A stretch of DNA of 64,000 nucleotides, taken from assembly GCA_958510875.1 (NCBI GenBank), contig OY294069.1, forward strand, positions 180,961,112 to 181,025,111, given 5' to 3'. Shown piece by piece: positions 1 to 12,410 of this stretch. Origin of the DNA: Endomychus coccineus. Lineage: Eukaryota > Arthropoda > Insecta > Coleoptera > Endomychidae. The position numbers and the translations under genes are program-made. The notes under the pieces were generated by a model, which saw only the letters and a program-made list of their open reading frames with translations, ran no database searches and was not told the origin of the DNA. Numbering within the stretch: the first letter of the stretch is position 1; the number at the start of each line of letters is the position of its first letter.

Positions 1-2250
1 CATTCCAAGGATGTTGTTGTGTGGTATAATAATTGTTAACAGATTCTGCTCCTCCAAAACCAATCATCTTTGATCCTTCTTCTGTGTCTTAAGGAAACCA
101 GCGAACCCATACATAGAGAAGACCTGACATTTTCCTTTCACCTCTCGTTGTGCCTGCTAGTTCTCCTCTTCTTGTGTATCTGAAGGAGGCCTAGAAGATT
201 CTTATACTTGGGAGAGACTGAAATACCTGGCATTTTCCTTTCACCTTTGGTTGTGCTCTCTAGTTATAAGAATGCCGTCATGTGGTGTAATAATTGATAA
301 TAATTCCTGCCCCTTCTAAAACAATCCCCCGTTATCACCCTGTATCCTTCTTATGTGTCTAAAGAATAACTGGAAGATATATAGAATTATTTCTATGAAT
401 CAGTGCTAAACAACTCTCCCGAGGAACATTGTTCCCCTCCGATTTCGGAACCCTTCCGTTAATACGCATATAAGATAATATCATTTAACGCAGAAGCACC
501 TTATTTATTCTAGAATGTTATTATATTGCGCACGTAATTGCATAATATATCATTAATGACGTGCTTAGTAGTTATTATAATAGTCCTTCCGTTCGTTCGA
601 ACTAAGAAAAAACGTTGAGAAGTTGACTCACATTTTTCCACCATCGACTATTGCTCTTACAAAGAATGCAAGAAAAACACAAGTTTGCAAGGTAATTTGA
701 TTGTTGAACCGGTTCATCTAATGTGGCATTATTCAACATTCCATTCATGGATGAGTGCATCTCAGACGGCTGGAGAAATAAATACCTACCAGTGCCCCAA
801 ACAAACAATCAACCAAAGGATGAGCATCCTCGATCAATATTTTTATTGAAAAATACTCGATAGGATTCGATGAGAGGTACTCGATAGTATACAGTGCCCT
901 TTCATGAAATTTAAATTTGCATCCGAGGAACAGCAACAGCTCATTCAATCCTGTCAAGATTATTTTCACTCTGTATTGAGCGTTTTAATTTGGCATAGAA
1001 TAGAAAAAACAGCCACATCAACACTTTTGTTCTCCGATATTGAAAAAGAATATGAGTATAAGAAGTGTTTATAGTTAATGAAACAGTTTACTTGACTAGG
1101 AGAAAAATACTTTGGATTTTCGAATCAATTACAGAATGGTAGAAACATTATTGAACCAATTCTAAATCATGTTACTGCTAAAAGCCAGCCGAAAATTTGC
1201 ATAACGTTGGTTTCCTTTAGAAACATAGATGTTGTGTTCAGAATGAATGAACGCTCTTCATACGAAGAACTTATGCGCTGTTTATCATAAAAAATTCACA
1301 AACAACGTTAAAAATGTCGAATTGTAGAAAAACGCCGTAACACATCCTGCCGCAATGTCAAGTCTACCGGCCGCGTTAAAATTAGAAATTCTATTTGGAT
1401 AGTAAATTTAACTTTTATCAAGTTTTTTATAGTTCCACGACCAGTATCTGTAAAAGGAAATCCCATAACAGGCTCAACGTGGGTTGTTGAATTCATACTT
1501 GTTTCTATACTTGCCTTTATAATGCTCGCCATTTTTGAGACAATGGCCGTAATCAAACTGATCAATGAAACGCTGATCTAAACGTGCCGATTCATAACGA
1601 CCTTCTTATTAAACAGTAAGACTATTAAATAATCGGACAGAAACAAGGCGGCCTCTTTTGTCGTTCGTTTTATAGACTTAGCTAATGAATTGAATCTTTT
1701 TTCGATTCTGTGCGTTTACTCTTTAGAGGAATCTTTACGAACGGAACTGATTCAATTAAACTAAGATTTATGTCATTCTTTCGATCAGTGATTGAAGATG
1801 GAGGTTTTCCACCACATTTGAGATAATGTTTCTTTAGGAAAAAGATACACTATGAAGAAATTCGTTACAAAGAAAGTTTAACACTTAAATGAAAAAACTA
1901 TTCACTAATTCAACACATTACATGTAACAATGTAGTTTCTTCACGAAGATATTACGAAATACTAATTTACAACAAAAAAGGCTAATCTAATCTTAATTAA
2001 CATTAATGTTATTGCGGCTTAACCCATCAAGGAATTAAATGGTAAACTGGTAGCAAACAGAAAATCTAATTATATTTACATATTTCCAGAAAATTATATT
2101 TAATACTTGTGTAAAATTTAAAAATTATCAATAAATTTAGATAATTAAATGTTCTGCAATAGAGGAATCAGTTTTATTCTCAATGAATCTCCGTCTACGT
2201 TCTTTGATTCAACTCAATTACTCTGATGATGGCTGCTTGGTAGCTAGAAG
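1..2250. other. Intergenic sequence, no gene seen
   Basis: AT-rich sequence with only short chance ORFs on both strands; none shows a recognisable domain or a splice-linked partner. I see no tandem repeat, TIR or RNA gene here. Confidence 0.5.
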
Positions 2251-4103
2251 CAGTGGCGGCTCCTCGAAGGCTCAGCCTCCTAACAAATTTATCTTGTTGA
2301 TCATTCTTCATTTTATTTCCTGTTTCTCTAATAATTTTTTAAATTTTACAATTAATTCCCCGTTCTCAGTAGTTATTTTTAATCTGGCAACAGTGCCCTG
2401 AGGCTAGACTCTCTATATATATCTCAAACGCTGAGCATGTGTTGTTCAACACAGTTGCCGTTTTTCCGACCAGTCAATCGCCAAATAAGGTGAAACAGCG
2501 AAAACGGCAACACCCTCTGGAGGCTAGCCTGGCGCCCGCCTTTAAGTTCAGTACAGTCGGTGTGTACAGAATACGACACATGCGTGTTGCGTCAGTGCTT
2601 GTTTTATGCGGTTATAATGGTTGAGTGACGCCACGCGAAATAAGGTTAGATTAGAATTCGTCTGTTCGGTAAATTATTAATTGTAAAAATGGACAACTAG
2701 TGGAAAGATTTTTAGGGTTCTACGATGTTAGTTCGGGAAGAACAGCGGTCAATTTATTCAATTTTTTAATGGAAACATTTCAACGATTCGACTTTGCGAA
2801 TAAATCAGACTTACGGCGGCATCTGTAATGGCGGGACATTTAAACGGTCTTCAAACAAACGAACGTAAGTTTTAAATAACATAGTAGGAAACAGAATTCC
2901 CTGTAATGCTCGAACTCGATGGAATTTTACATCACGTGCAATGTTTAGTTTACCATCCATAAAAATAAAGACAACAGTGATAACTTTTCAACAGATCAGG
3001 TTTCATTAAATGCTGCTGTTGGTTTAAAATCTTATTCAGAAAATCAAAAATTTTTGTTTTTCTTGATACTTTCAAATTAATATTTGAACAAACTGATCTT
3101 ATTTTTCAAATTTTACAACATAAATTCACTAATATAATTTATTCAAGAGATTGTTTAAAACATCTCATTGATAAAAATTCAAGTTTCCGTTATACAGAAT
3201 TTCATTTTAATATTTTATTTGGAAATTATTCAACTGATGAGGCTTCTCCCGTGAAAAGGAGGAAAACATATAATTTGGTAGACAAGAAACTACATTATAA
3301 ACAACTTTTTTATGAAATTTTAGATACTATTAAAGGTCAAATATTGAGATTCGATTTTCCGATTTACATGAATTGAAGTTTTTCGATTTGACGAATAGAA
3401 GATTTTTCGAATCTTTTTCAAAAGTGTTTCTCAATACACTTTCAGATAACTTAGTTCTAAAATATAATTTTTTTGATAAAATAGCGCTGCACAATGAATT
3501 ATGCGTTGTATACTGGGATAAAGATATTTTAGGCCAGTACGACAGTCACGCCGATATGATAAAATATATGATAGATAATGATTTGAAACAAGTCTAACCT
3601 CAGTTTTATAAACTACTTTGTTTGACAGTCACCATTCCTGCCACGTCGGCATCGGTGGAGAGAACATTTTCTACTCTCAAACGAATTAAAACATACATGC
3701 GAAATACAAAGATTTAGTAAAACACTTAAAACATAATGATACATTTTATGACAATATTATTGATCATTTTTCGCAAATTAAAGACCGTAGAATTTCGTTA
3801 ATATATAAAAAAAAGTTGATAAAATTAATTAAAAAAAACAAAATATGAAAAATTCCAAGAAAAAAGAAAAAAAATTAAAAATCCAAAAATATAAAAAACA
3901 AGAAACGAACGAAAAAAAATTTGTGGGCAAGAGAAACTCTATACCTTCACGTTGGTTCTTGCTGGGTAACAATTAATTTTGTCACTGAAGTAGTTGGTAC
4001 GGTCGCTGCGCTAAGGTTAAATTAATTGACTGAATAGAGTATATTTTTACAAAAACGTTTTATGACCAGCCTCCTCTCTTAAAAAGTTCACGAGCCGCCA
4101 CTG
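2251..4103 (+). mobile_element. hAT-superfamily DNA transposon, degraded
   Basis: The element is bounded by 12-bp perfect terminal inverted repeats, CAGTGGCGGCTC at 2251-2262 and its complement at 4092-4103. It is flanked by an 8-bp target duplication with one mismatch (GCTAGAAG at 2243-2250, GCTGGAAG at 4104-4111); 8-bp duplications are the hAT hallmark. The interior holds a broken transposase frame on the same strand. Length 1853 bp. The damaged frame says this copy cannot make its own transposase. Confidence 0.85.
3025..3717 (+). pseudogene. hAT transposase C-terminal remnant (ZMYM1-like)
   Basis: An open stretch from about 3040 to 3370 reads like the middle of ZMYM1-type hAT transposases (FLDTFKLIFEQTD, KRRKTYNLVDKK). 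The homologous reading then shifts frame near 3350-3370 and continues at 3373-3597 (ELKFFDLTNRRFFE). After a TAA at 3595-3597 it runs on in frame through the hAT dimerisation motif (TSASVERTFSTLKRIKTYMR) to about 3717. The N-terminal part and the first catalytic region are missing. Family assignment rests on the dimerisation motif and on the flanking TIRs; at least one frameshift and one stop make it a pseudogene. Confidence 0.7.
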
Positions 4104-4589
4104 GCTGGAAGGCCCTTAGTACTTTAATAGTATTTTTAGTGGATAACGATGATTATTTCGTACTTATTAGTTTCGAACTTTTTTAGTGAATAACGTGATG
4201 GCTTATTCTATTCAATTTTGTACGTCAAATAGCCCACGCCCAAACATTCAAAAATCACTAAAATATGTTGGAATCTATTGCATCTTGGCCAATTGAAGAA
4301 ATGGTTGAGTATCAAAATATTTAAATTAGTTCGATTTCATGTTGTATTAACAATAAATTGTAGTGAATGTGTATCATGTCAGGTAGAATGAATCTAAGAA
4401 TGAATAATGGAAATGTTCTGTTTTGTGTTTTGTTACGATATGAGGCTAATTGGATGATCTTGTTTTGCTGATACATAGAAAACATTCCCTGGTGTGGGAA
4501 TCGACAGCGGAAGACCGCCACAATGACTTGTTTTTGCGCATAAATTTGCGACTCTACCATTTGCAGTAATCTCTACATCCATTCTGGAA

Positions 4590-5230
4590 CATTGTTTCGT
4601 CACAATATTTCAATATTCATAACGACGTTTTAATAAGTCTGATGATATCATTATTATTTCCTTCACATCTTCAAATTTTTTCAAATAGTTTAGTCAGATA
4701 CATATCTAATACTTTTGTTATCTGGCAAAGAATATTGCATAGGCAAATAGGGTAATTACTGATGTCATCTATCGGATAATATCAACATTAAGACAGACGG
4801 TTTGGGAAAAACTGTAAGTTGAAACAGTTTTCTTCTACTTTTAAATCATAGTGTATCTTCCTACATATAGATGTCATTAAGCTACAGGCAATATCGGGAT
4901 CACGTGATTTGCGTTTAATCGTGCATAATGTGTTGGACTAGTATATAGATTATGGATCTGCATCTATAATTACCATACTGAACTAAGTGCAAAGAACATA
5001 CCACATTGTTCCGTCACAATACAATTTCGATTGGTTCAGATGCATTTCTAACACTTTCGCTATCTGGCAACATGGTCGTGGAAATCTAAACCTTCATTTC
5101 AACGTGGAAGTCGAATCGTAAAACAAAGAATATTGCGTAGGCAAATATGGGTATTACTAGTGTCATCTATCGGATAATACAATCACCAAGACAGTCGTCG
5201 GTTTGTAGAAAACTGTAATTTTAAACTAAA
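4590..5230. repeat. Diverged tandem duplication, ~400-bp period
   Basis: Two blocks, about 4590-4850 and 4998-5230, share the same order of segments: an ACATTGTTYCGTCACAATA segment, a CTATCTGGCAA segment, a GTCATCTATCGGATAATA segment and an AAAACTGTAA segment. They differ by many substitutions and small indels, so the duplication is old. No coding potential is seen. The rest of 4104-5378 holds nothing recognisable. Confidence 0.6.
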
Positions 5231-5378
5231 CATTATTATTTATTTTATGATGAAAATGTGACATTTTACTAAAACCTCTGATATTTTTCAAGAAAAATAC
5301 TACGATCAAAATTCAACAAATAGTTTATAGAAACAAATTTATATAAACAAATTTTATAAAATTCTAATATGCAGTGTG

Positions 5379-5923
5379 TGTTAAGATGCGACAGCAGTTG
5401 ATCGCACCTTAAAGTGATTGGATGCGAAATGTTTTATGCGACAGCATTGATCGCACTTTGAAATTGTTGAATATTCTTCCACTTGTAATGAAACACGACT
5501 TGTTTAGTTTTGCTTGTATTTGGTAAAAAATCACGGTGAAATATATAAGCAAGTTACAAACTCAAGAGTTGGAAATATACTACAAATTACAGCCTGATAG
5601 AAATTCTAAACTAAACAGTTATCCCTACTACACTCCTCATGGGGTTGTTTGTCATTCGGTATAATATTTAGAGGTAGAAGTTCATTCTATGTCTTATTGG
5701 AAAATTCCGCTTAATCGTTTATTGCTATGCAACCTTTCTGCGAATTCTTACTTTGTGTTTACGACAGGAAAGTCCAGTATCACTTTGTTCCAAAATACCT
5801 ATTATAAACGGATTAAGCTCATTTCGGTTCACTTAAATAATTACGATACCTAATATAATACAGGAATATTTACAATTGAGTTTTATGGATCTTTCAAAGG
5901 ATGTCTTTGGTTTGGAACAAACA
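5379..5923 (-). repeat. 3' LTR of the BEL/Pao element
   Basis: 545 bp, TG at the left edge and CA at the right. It has the same length and, read base by base, the same sequence as the copy at 10131-10675. It contains an internal near-repeat of GCGACAGCA(G)TTGATCGCAC (about 5388-5407 and 5439-5457). Because the element runs on the minus strand, this left copy is the 3' LTR. Confidence 0.93.
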
Positions 5924-5940
5924 TACTCCCCCCCCTTGAA
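5924..5940 (-). other. Polypurine tract of the BEL/Pao element
   Basis: Directly abutting the 3' LTR, the minus strand reads TTCAAGGGGGGGGAGTA, a purine-rich tract in the position used to prime plus-strand DNA synthesis. Confidence 0.75.
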
Positions 5941-6154
5941 AGATCTGTGGGTGTACTACCCATGAGCTGGTAGTGCAATGGAGTTCCACGAAGGTCAATA
6001 GGTCATGGATATACATTCATATGGACATTATATCATAATACAAATATATACATTTACATAGAATAATATGTTACAAATACAATATATACAGATCAATAAT
6101 ACGAGTATGTTCCAGATACATTGTAGATCATTTGTTGCAGTCGACCGGGTTCAC

Positions 6155-9100
6155 TTAAACATTATCATCGATGGGTAATAAACACACACGGGACACTGCA
6201 CGTTTAATAATGCCGTTGGATGTTTTTATTGAAATCACTCTAGTGTTGTTGTCCTTTCCTGGATGTAATTCCGTTACTCTACCCGTCAGCCATCGTAATG
6301 GTGGTAGATGATCTTCTTTAAGTATGACCATGTTTCCCACTTGAAGTTCCATGGCATTTTCCGGTTGAGTCTTCCATTTACTTCGTTGCTGCAAGGAAGA
6401 AATATATTCCTTGCTCCACCGCTTCCAAAAGTGTTGACGCAGTTGCTCAATGTACTGCCATCGGGATAACCTATTTTGCTGTATGTGGGTGATGTCAGGA
6501 TGTGGGGAAGATAGTAGCGAGTCACCAATTAAAAAATGTCCAGGAGAGAGATAAAGGAGGTCATGTGGGTCATTGGACAAGGGTGTGATGGGTCGGGAAT
6601 TTAATATTGCTTCAATTTGTGTTAATATAGTAGTAAATGCTTCAAACGTTAAATTGGCGTTTCCTATTATCCGTTTTAAATGATGTTTTATGAATTTTTT
6701 GATAATTGAGCAAGTACTGAATTCAAAACGTGGTGAAGACATTATTTTTAGTTTGAAAGTATAATTGTGATTACTCACGATCAGTTTGGTTTGTTTAGAT
6801 TGACACCATCGAGTGTTAAGATCTATGTGAATAGATTCGTCCCATCCGATCTCTAGTTGCCATAGGGTTTGTAATATCAACTTTGCTAGCATATTAGTTG
6901 CACCTATCAAACATAGGGGATCGAAGAGTTGAGAAATTTCGGATAGCATCGAACGTTTTGTGAAGCGATTTGTTTTTTCCAATTGTACTATATATTGCAG
7001 TGAGTCAGACAAATTATTCCAAAGAACGCCTAATGTTTTTGACTCTGTTATGTTTTCCGTAAGTAATGATTGCACGATGTCTACCGGTTGTACTTCGATT
7101 GGCTCGTGATTTGTATTTGATACCCATTTCCTTAAGTCAAATCCTGCCGTTGCTAGTAAATCAGTCACATTAGTTTTGATTTGAATGAGTTCTTCTACTG
7201 TTTCAGCCCCAGTTAAAAGGTCGTCAACGTAAAAGTCATTAGTGATACTATTATTTGTAATCTTTGAATTAGTGTGATGATTATCTGCAGCTAGCTGCTT
7301 TAAAGATTTTATAGCTAGATATGGTGCACTTCCGGTGCCATATGTCACTGTATTGAGACTGTAAACTTTTACAGGTTGAGTAGCGTCCTAGCGCCAAAAT
7401 ATTTTCTAGTACTCGCGTTGATCGGGCTCAATTAATATCTGCCTATACATTTTTGCGATGTCCGCTTTAATCACGAATGAATGCTGTCTAAAGCGTACTA
7501 AAATGCTGAATAAATCATTTTGAAGCGCGGGTCCTATCATTTGAACATCGTTTAATGATAGACCGGATGTTGTTTTGGCGGAACCGTCAAAAACCACCCT
7601 TAACTTGGTAGTTGAACTGTCCTGTTTAAAAACTGCATGATGAGGCAGGTAAAATCCGCGATCATGACTGTCTTGGTCAGTTACATTCGTCATGTGGCCT
7701 AATGCTTCATATTCGGACATGAAATCACCATATTGTTGTTTTAATGCCAAATTTTTATCGAGCTTCCGTTCCAGAGCATAAAACCGTTTCAATGCATTTG
7801 TATATGAGTTTCCTAAGGCTTGCACATTTGATTTGAAGGGAATGCTTACAATAAACTGACCATTATTGTGACGCCTTGTGGTTTGTGAAAAATGATTTTC
7901 GCACATTTTCTCTTCACGTGATAAGTTCGATCTGCCTTCTTGATAATTTTCAAGTTCCCAAAATTTAGATATTTGATTGTGAATTTTGTCATTTATACTC
8001 AAATTGCATTGAATATGATATCTAGGAAAAACATGACTACCTGAGACTATCCAGCCCAATTTTGTTTTATGTAATATTAAATTTGAATCAGAAATCTTAA
8101 TTTGACCTATGCATAACAAATCCCAAAATAGATTTGCACCTATCAATAAATCTATATTAGCGGGCTTATGAAATGTCGGATCTGCTAGCTGTATGTTTGT
8201 GGGAATATGTATATGTGAAATATCAATTGGTTCACTGGGTAGGTGTGCTGTAATTTTAGGCAAGACCAAACATTGCAATTCAACTTGAAAATCGTTTGTA
8301 TTTGATTTCAAGTTTAAAGAAGTGCTAGAAGTAATGTTTGATTTAGATTGGTTAATTCCTATCACCGGAATAAAAGTTTTGTTTTGTTCTAACTTTAAGC
8401 GGCTACAAGTTTCAGCAGATATAAAGTTTGATTGCGAGCCTGAATCAAGTAGAACTCGACATTGATGTTTCTGACCTGTGATATCAAAAATTGAAACCAT
8501 TGCGGTTGATAACAATGTTTGTGCTTGCATTGCATGTGCACAATGGGTCACGGTAGGAGAGCTACCTTGCTGTGACGTCGATGGTTGATTGATTTGTATT
8601 GGTGTGATTAAGTTTTCATTGTGCAACAATGTATGATGTTTTTTATGACATATCTTGCATGAATACCTTGATTTGCAACTTTGCACATCATGGCCCTGGT
8701 ATAAACAATTCTGACATAACTTACGAATTTTTGATTGTGTTATCCGCGACTCTAAGGTCAACGATAGAAATTGTTGGCATGTAAAAATGGAATGCGGTTT
8801 TTCTGCATCTTTGCAGAATGAACAAACCTTTTGTTGTGCAACGAGATAATTGAAATTGGGTTTCGAATTACCGAGCAACTTGGTCTTGTCACGACCAGTA
8901 TTTGATAGGTTATGATTTAGAGACTTATTATTGAACAATTTATCTAATAGTTTTGCTCTATTTGCTAAAAATGTTGTAAGACATTCAATGGTGGGAGCTT
9001 TTTGTTCAACGATGTGGCGTTCCCATTCGCGCTTTGTGCTATAGTCTAGCTTTTGACAAACTAAATGAATTAGCAGCCTGTTTGCTAAATTGTTTGGGTC

Positions 9101-9811
9101 ATCTATAGTTTTAATCGCCTCTAATTGATTTGAAATATCGTCCGATAGTTGACGTAATAACGCTGATGATTCTTTGGCTACAGGTGGTAATTCAAACAGG
9201 CATTTTATATGTTTTATGATAATGCTTTCCCTGTCTTCAAATCTCTCTATTAATTTATTCCAAGCAATTGAATAATTAGCATCTGAGATAGATATTGCTT
9301 GAATAACTCGAGCAGCATCTCCACTCAAAGCTGCTTTCAGGTATTGAAATTTATCGATATTAGAAATATTAGTATTTGAATGTATTAACGAAAAGAATGA
9401 ATCATGAAAATTTAACCATTCATTAAAACGTCCATCAAAGCCGGGAATTTTAATTTCAGGTAACTTCACACGTTGTTGATATGGTGGAGATCCAGGAACA
9501 ATATTGCTTTGAATGTTTGTAAGTAAACGCTTTCCGATACCAAGATTCTGATAATAATGAGTTTCAAAAGCTTCGCGTTGACTTAATGCCTCATCTTCGT
9601 CATCGTTTAATTCTTCAATATCATTTTGAATTTCATTGAATTGACTATAAATTATTTCGATATCATTGTAGCGTATTTGTAACTCCTCAGACATGTGATC
9701 GGGTTCAAACTTATTTAGAAAATTTCTGAAAGAAGTTAATTTTGCTTTCAAAGTACCCCGTTTCTTTATTAATGATTTTAATCTGTTAGCATTTTCATTT
9801 GAATCAGGCAT
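6155..9811 (-). pseudogene. BEL/Pao gag-pol polyprotein, disrupted
   Basis: The gag start is probably the ATG at 9809-9811 (MPDSNEN); an upstream in-frame ATG at 9889 also exists. In order: a long gag region of the DUF1759 type; cysteine-rich knuckles (CSFCKDAEKPHSIFTC, CQNCLYQGHDVQSC, CKICHKKHHTLLH); an aspartic protease with LLDSGSQSNF; then the RT start (KLRVVFDGSAKT). Two in-frame TAG codons follow at 7406-7408 and 7388-7390. The same frame resumes through the RT catalytic motif FYVDDLLTG to a stop at 6155. After about residue DLNTRWCQ the sequence jumps to the integrase C-terminus (AILNSRPITPL), so RNase H, the integrase zinc finger and most of its core are deleted. No envelope gene is seen. 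Family assignment is firm; function must be supplied in trans. Confidence 0.88.
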
Positions 9812-10110
9812 GTTGATATTGACTTTATTAACACAAACGAAACAATACCAAATGGGAATATTAGGGATACTTATACAGGAAGGACTCACCCACGCTATTT
9901 CTTCCTTTGATGATGTGTATGTGATGCTAAGTCCCGTCTTCGTACTAGCGGCTTATCTTGGATTGTTGAAGTACCTATATATGCATTATAGGCAAATGAT
10001 GTGATGTTGTTCCATTGGCACTTACACTGAACTAGGTTGATGCTTCCGACAGTTTAAGTGAATGGATGTGTTAGATTGTAAAAAACCAAAAGGCACTGGA
10101 ATTTTTACAA

Positions 10111-10127
10111 TCCGGCTCGAAGGACCA
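10111..10127 (-). other. tRNA-Tyr-type primer binding site
   Basis: On the minus strand, three bases inside the 5' LTR, TGGTCCTTCGAGCCGGA is complementary over 17 nt to the 3' end of eukaryotic tRNA-Tyr including the CCA tail. This is the expected site for priming reverse transcription. The match to tRNA-Tyr is from knowledge of that tRNA, not from a tRNA gene in this window. Confidence 0.8.
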
Positions 10128-10130
10128 AAA

Positions 10131-10675
10131 TGTTAAGATGCGACAGCAGTTGATCGCACCTTAAAGTGATTGGATGCGAAATGTTTTATGCGACAGCATT
10201 GATCGCACTTTGAAATTGTTGAATATTCTTCCACTTGTAATGAAACACGACTTGTTTAGTTTTGCTTGTATTTGGTAAAAAATCACGGTGAAATATATAA
10301 GCAAGTTACAAACTCAAGAGTTGGAAATATACTACAAATTACAGCCTGATAGAAATTCTAAACTAAACAGTTATCCCTACTACACTCCTCATGGGGTTGT
10401 TTGTCATTCGGTATAATATTTAGAGGTAGAAGTTCATTCTATGTCTTATTGGAAAATTCCGCTTAATCGTTTATTGCTATGCAACCTTTCTGCGAATTCT
10501 TACTTTGTGTTTACGACAGGAAAGTCCAGTATCACTTTGTTCCAAAATACCTATTATAAACGGATTAAGCTCATTTCGGTTCACTTAAATAATTACGATA
10601 CCTAATATAATACAGGAATATTTACAATTGAGTTTTATGGATCTTTCAAAGGATGTCTTTGGTTTGGAACAAACA
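10131..10675 (-). repeat. 5' LTR of the BEL/Pao element
   Basis: 545 bp, same termini and sequence as 5379-5923. It is followed on its right by the second GTGTG target copy. It would carry the promoter for the minus-strand transcript; I did not identify a clear TATA box in it. Confidence 0.93.
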
Positions 10676-10813
10676 GTGTGTTTGGTTAACGCTGTTTCCA
10701 AGATCAAAATTGACTGAGGAAACCGCCCTTTGTTTTACAGTATGTATATAAAATTTTAGTAGAGGTGAAAACCAATCAAGTTAGTCTTAAACTGGTGAAG
10801 TAGTACCAGTTTA

Positions 10814-11143
10814 TTGGTTAACTTTTTAATTTCCAATTTCTTGATTGCATGTGAAAAAAAGTTTCAAGTTGATCAACACTTGGGCACTGCAACGCATAAA
10901 TCTCGTGCAAAGAAGCCTCATTCGGTTCAGCAGCTCATCACTACAAATCAAACGAAAGTTTCGGACCAACAAAATTTTAATAAGTATCTATGCAGTTTGC
11001 TGGTCGGTTGCAATATCCCAATTGCAAAATTGGATAATCCATTATTTCAGAAATTGTTAACCAAGCACTGCAAAGATGTTCAGGTTCCTTCTGCTACGAC
11101 CATACGAAAAATAATGATTGATGATAATATTGATAATGAATAA
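10814..11143 (+). pseudogene. CGGBP1/hAT-like N-terminal fragment
   Basis: A 109-codon open frame ending in a normal stop. It contains CEKKFQVDQHLGTATHKSR, like the end of a BED/C2H2 zinc finger, followed by a helical segment (IPIAKLDNPLFQKLL and PSATTIRK). This resembles the N-terminal part of hAT transposases and the related CGGBP1-like proteins. The usual first zinc-binding cysteine pair is not intact and no catalytic domain follows. It lies just right of the BEL/Pao insertion. Probably a decayed hAT N-terminus; a short domesticated DNA-binding protein is a weaker alternative. Confidence 0.45.
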
Positions 11144-11318
11144 ATAAAATAAATCTACAAAGTATAATTTATAATATGTTATTAATAAGTAGTAATAGAA
11201 AATAAGCAATAATAAGTAATAAGTAGGTACCTAGCACTTAATAGTAATTTTAATAAATATTTTTTGTGACTTTAGCATATAATAAATAAAATACCTTCAA
11301 TACAATGATTACTGCGTC

Positions 11319-11432
11319 TTTTATAAATGCATAAAAGCATAATTTAGTGCATATTTCAACTCGTTTTTGTGCATATTTGCATGCATTTTTTAGGGTTTTT
11401 CAAGTGCATATTTCCCGAGCTCTAATCTTTAC
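11319..11432. repeat. GCATATTT-rich possible transposon end
   Basis: Repeated GCATAA/GCATATTT words are followed by TTTCCCGAGCTCTA. Clusters of this kind occur as subterminal repeats of hAT elements, and the position downstream of the CGGBP1/hAT-like frame fits. I found no matching opposite end, so only one terminus would remain. Confidence 0.35.
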
Positions 11433-12107
11433 CAATTGTAAATCAAACCTATTTCCAGATTATCTTCATATTTACCTTGTTCTACTTCCTATTATTTTAA
11501 TGAACTGTTAAATTCAATGACCCTCTGGTAGTTTAAATCGACTGAATTAGAAACTAATACCGTATTGTTTGTTTTCTATTAATATTGAACTTAATATGGA
11601 AATATAATCCGATAATCCCTTCATGCAGATAACTAGTCGTGTTCCAAAAAGCTTTTTTATCAATACTCATATTTTATTTGTTATCGGCTCTGACCGGCAT
11701 AATTTATTTAAAGGTAGCACACATTATTCATCGAATATTCTGCTAATGAATGCGTTATCAACTTTGAAAGATACATTCATTTGCGATACAATTAACATCC
11801 ATTTCTACGACCACGACCTATATTACAGAAAGTCATATACATAATATTCAAGCAGTAGCGACTCGTCGTTAGTCAGCTTGGTTAGTCAGTTAAACCAATT
11901 ATTGTGAAGACTTGCTTGTTAAACTTCTTCTTTTCGAGGCTTAGATCTTGAATCAGTGGGATAATCTATTTCAAATAGATACTATTAGTGGTGAAATCGA
12001 AGTCTGTCAATCGATACTGCATATAACTAAATTTTAATCGGTGAGACCTGAGCTAGCGTCAAAATTTTGCAGCTGAATAACTTTTTCAGAATGATTCTTG
12101 ACCCATG
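11433..12107. other. Intergenic sequence, nothing recognised
   Basis: AT-rich; a 73-codon ORF at 11623-11844 has no recognisable domain. No repeats or RNA genes seen. Confidence 0.4.
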
Positions 12108-12169
12108 TATGAATTATATATAAAATTTTCGAGGTATAGGTCACACTAACACATATGCTTATTATTTAC

Positions 12170-12211
12170 GTCTTTACGAACGTTTCGGTCTCACGACCAT
12201 CATCAGAGGAC
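12170..12211 (-). ncRNA. Hammerhead ribozyme core (Penelope terminal repeat)
   Basis: Minus strand reads CTGATGA, then TGGTC-GTGA-GACC (4-bp stem II with a GNRA tetraloop and one unpaired T), then GAAA, then ACGTTCGT as a tiny stem III, then A and AAGAC. Stem I (GTCCT with AAGAC) has one mismatch. The order matches type I hammerheads with a very short stem III, as published for Penelope-like elements. The imperfect stem I makes activity uncertain. Confidence 0.65.
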
Positions 12212-12221
12212 ATCTTAATTA

Positions 12222-12410
12222 GTGATTAATAAATTCAACAATTTCCAATTCAATTTACTTGTGAAATAGAAGTGAACAGAAACATAAATTTTCTAGATAC
12301 GAACATGCAGATGGAAAAATAAAAACTTCGTGGTTTACTAAAGAATGTTGGTCTCAACGTTATCTTCACTTCAATTCCGTTGCACCAGCAAGTTATAAGC
12401 TATACATTTA
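12222..12410 (+). pseudogene. Penelope reverse transcriptase fragment
   Basis: Reads as VINKFNNF, then after a small gap and a frame change QFTCEIEVNRNINFLDTN, then in another frame HADGKIKTSWFTKECW and SQRYLHFNSVAPASYK. These match residues ~356-420 of the Penelope ORF at 54974-56908. Two or more frameshifts and truncation at both ends. Confidence 0.75.

Larger units (their letters stand above)
5379..10675 (-). mobile_element. BEL/Pao LTR retrotransposon, internally deleted, recent
   Basis: Full-length insertion on the minus strand: 545-bp LTRs at both ends, 5-bp target duplication GTGTG (5374-5378 and 10676-10680), TG...CA LTR termini, a tRNA-Tyr-type primer binding site next to the 5' LTR and a G8 polypurine tract next to the 3' LTR. 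The gag-pol frame between them has BEL/Pao features (long gag, aspartic protease, YVDD RT). Internal length is only about 4.2 kb because RNase H and most of the integrase are missing. By eye the two LTRs are identical, so insertion is recent. Confidence 0.93.
12108..12410 (+). mobile_element. Penelope-like element fragment with inverted terminal piece
   Basis: Left part (about 12108-12215) matches the terminal repeat of the intact-looking Penelope element near 54.5 kb, in minus orientation, including a hammerhead core. Right part (12222-12410) is a plus-strand piece of the reverse transcriptase frame. The arrangement, an inverted terminal piece directly upstream of the coding strand, is the same as in the 54477-57685 copy. 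Confidence 0.7.
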
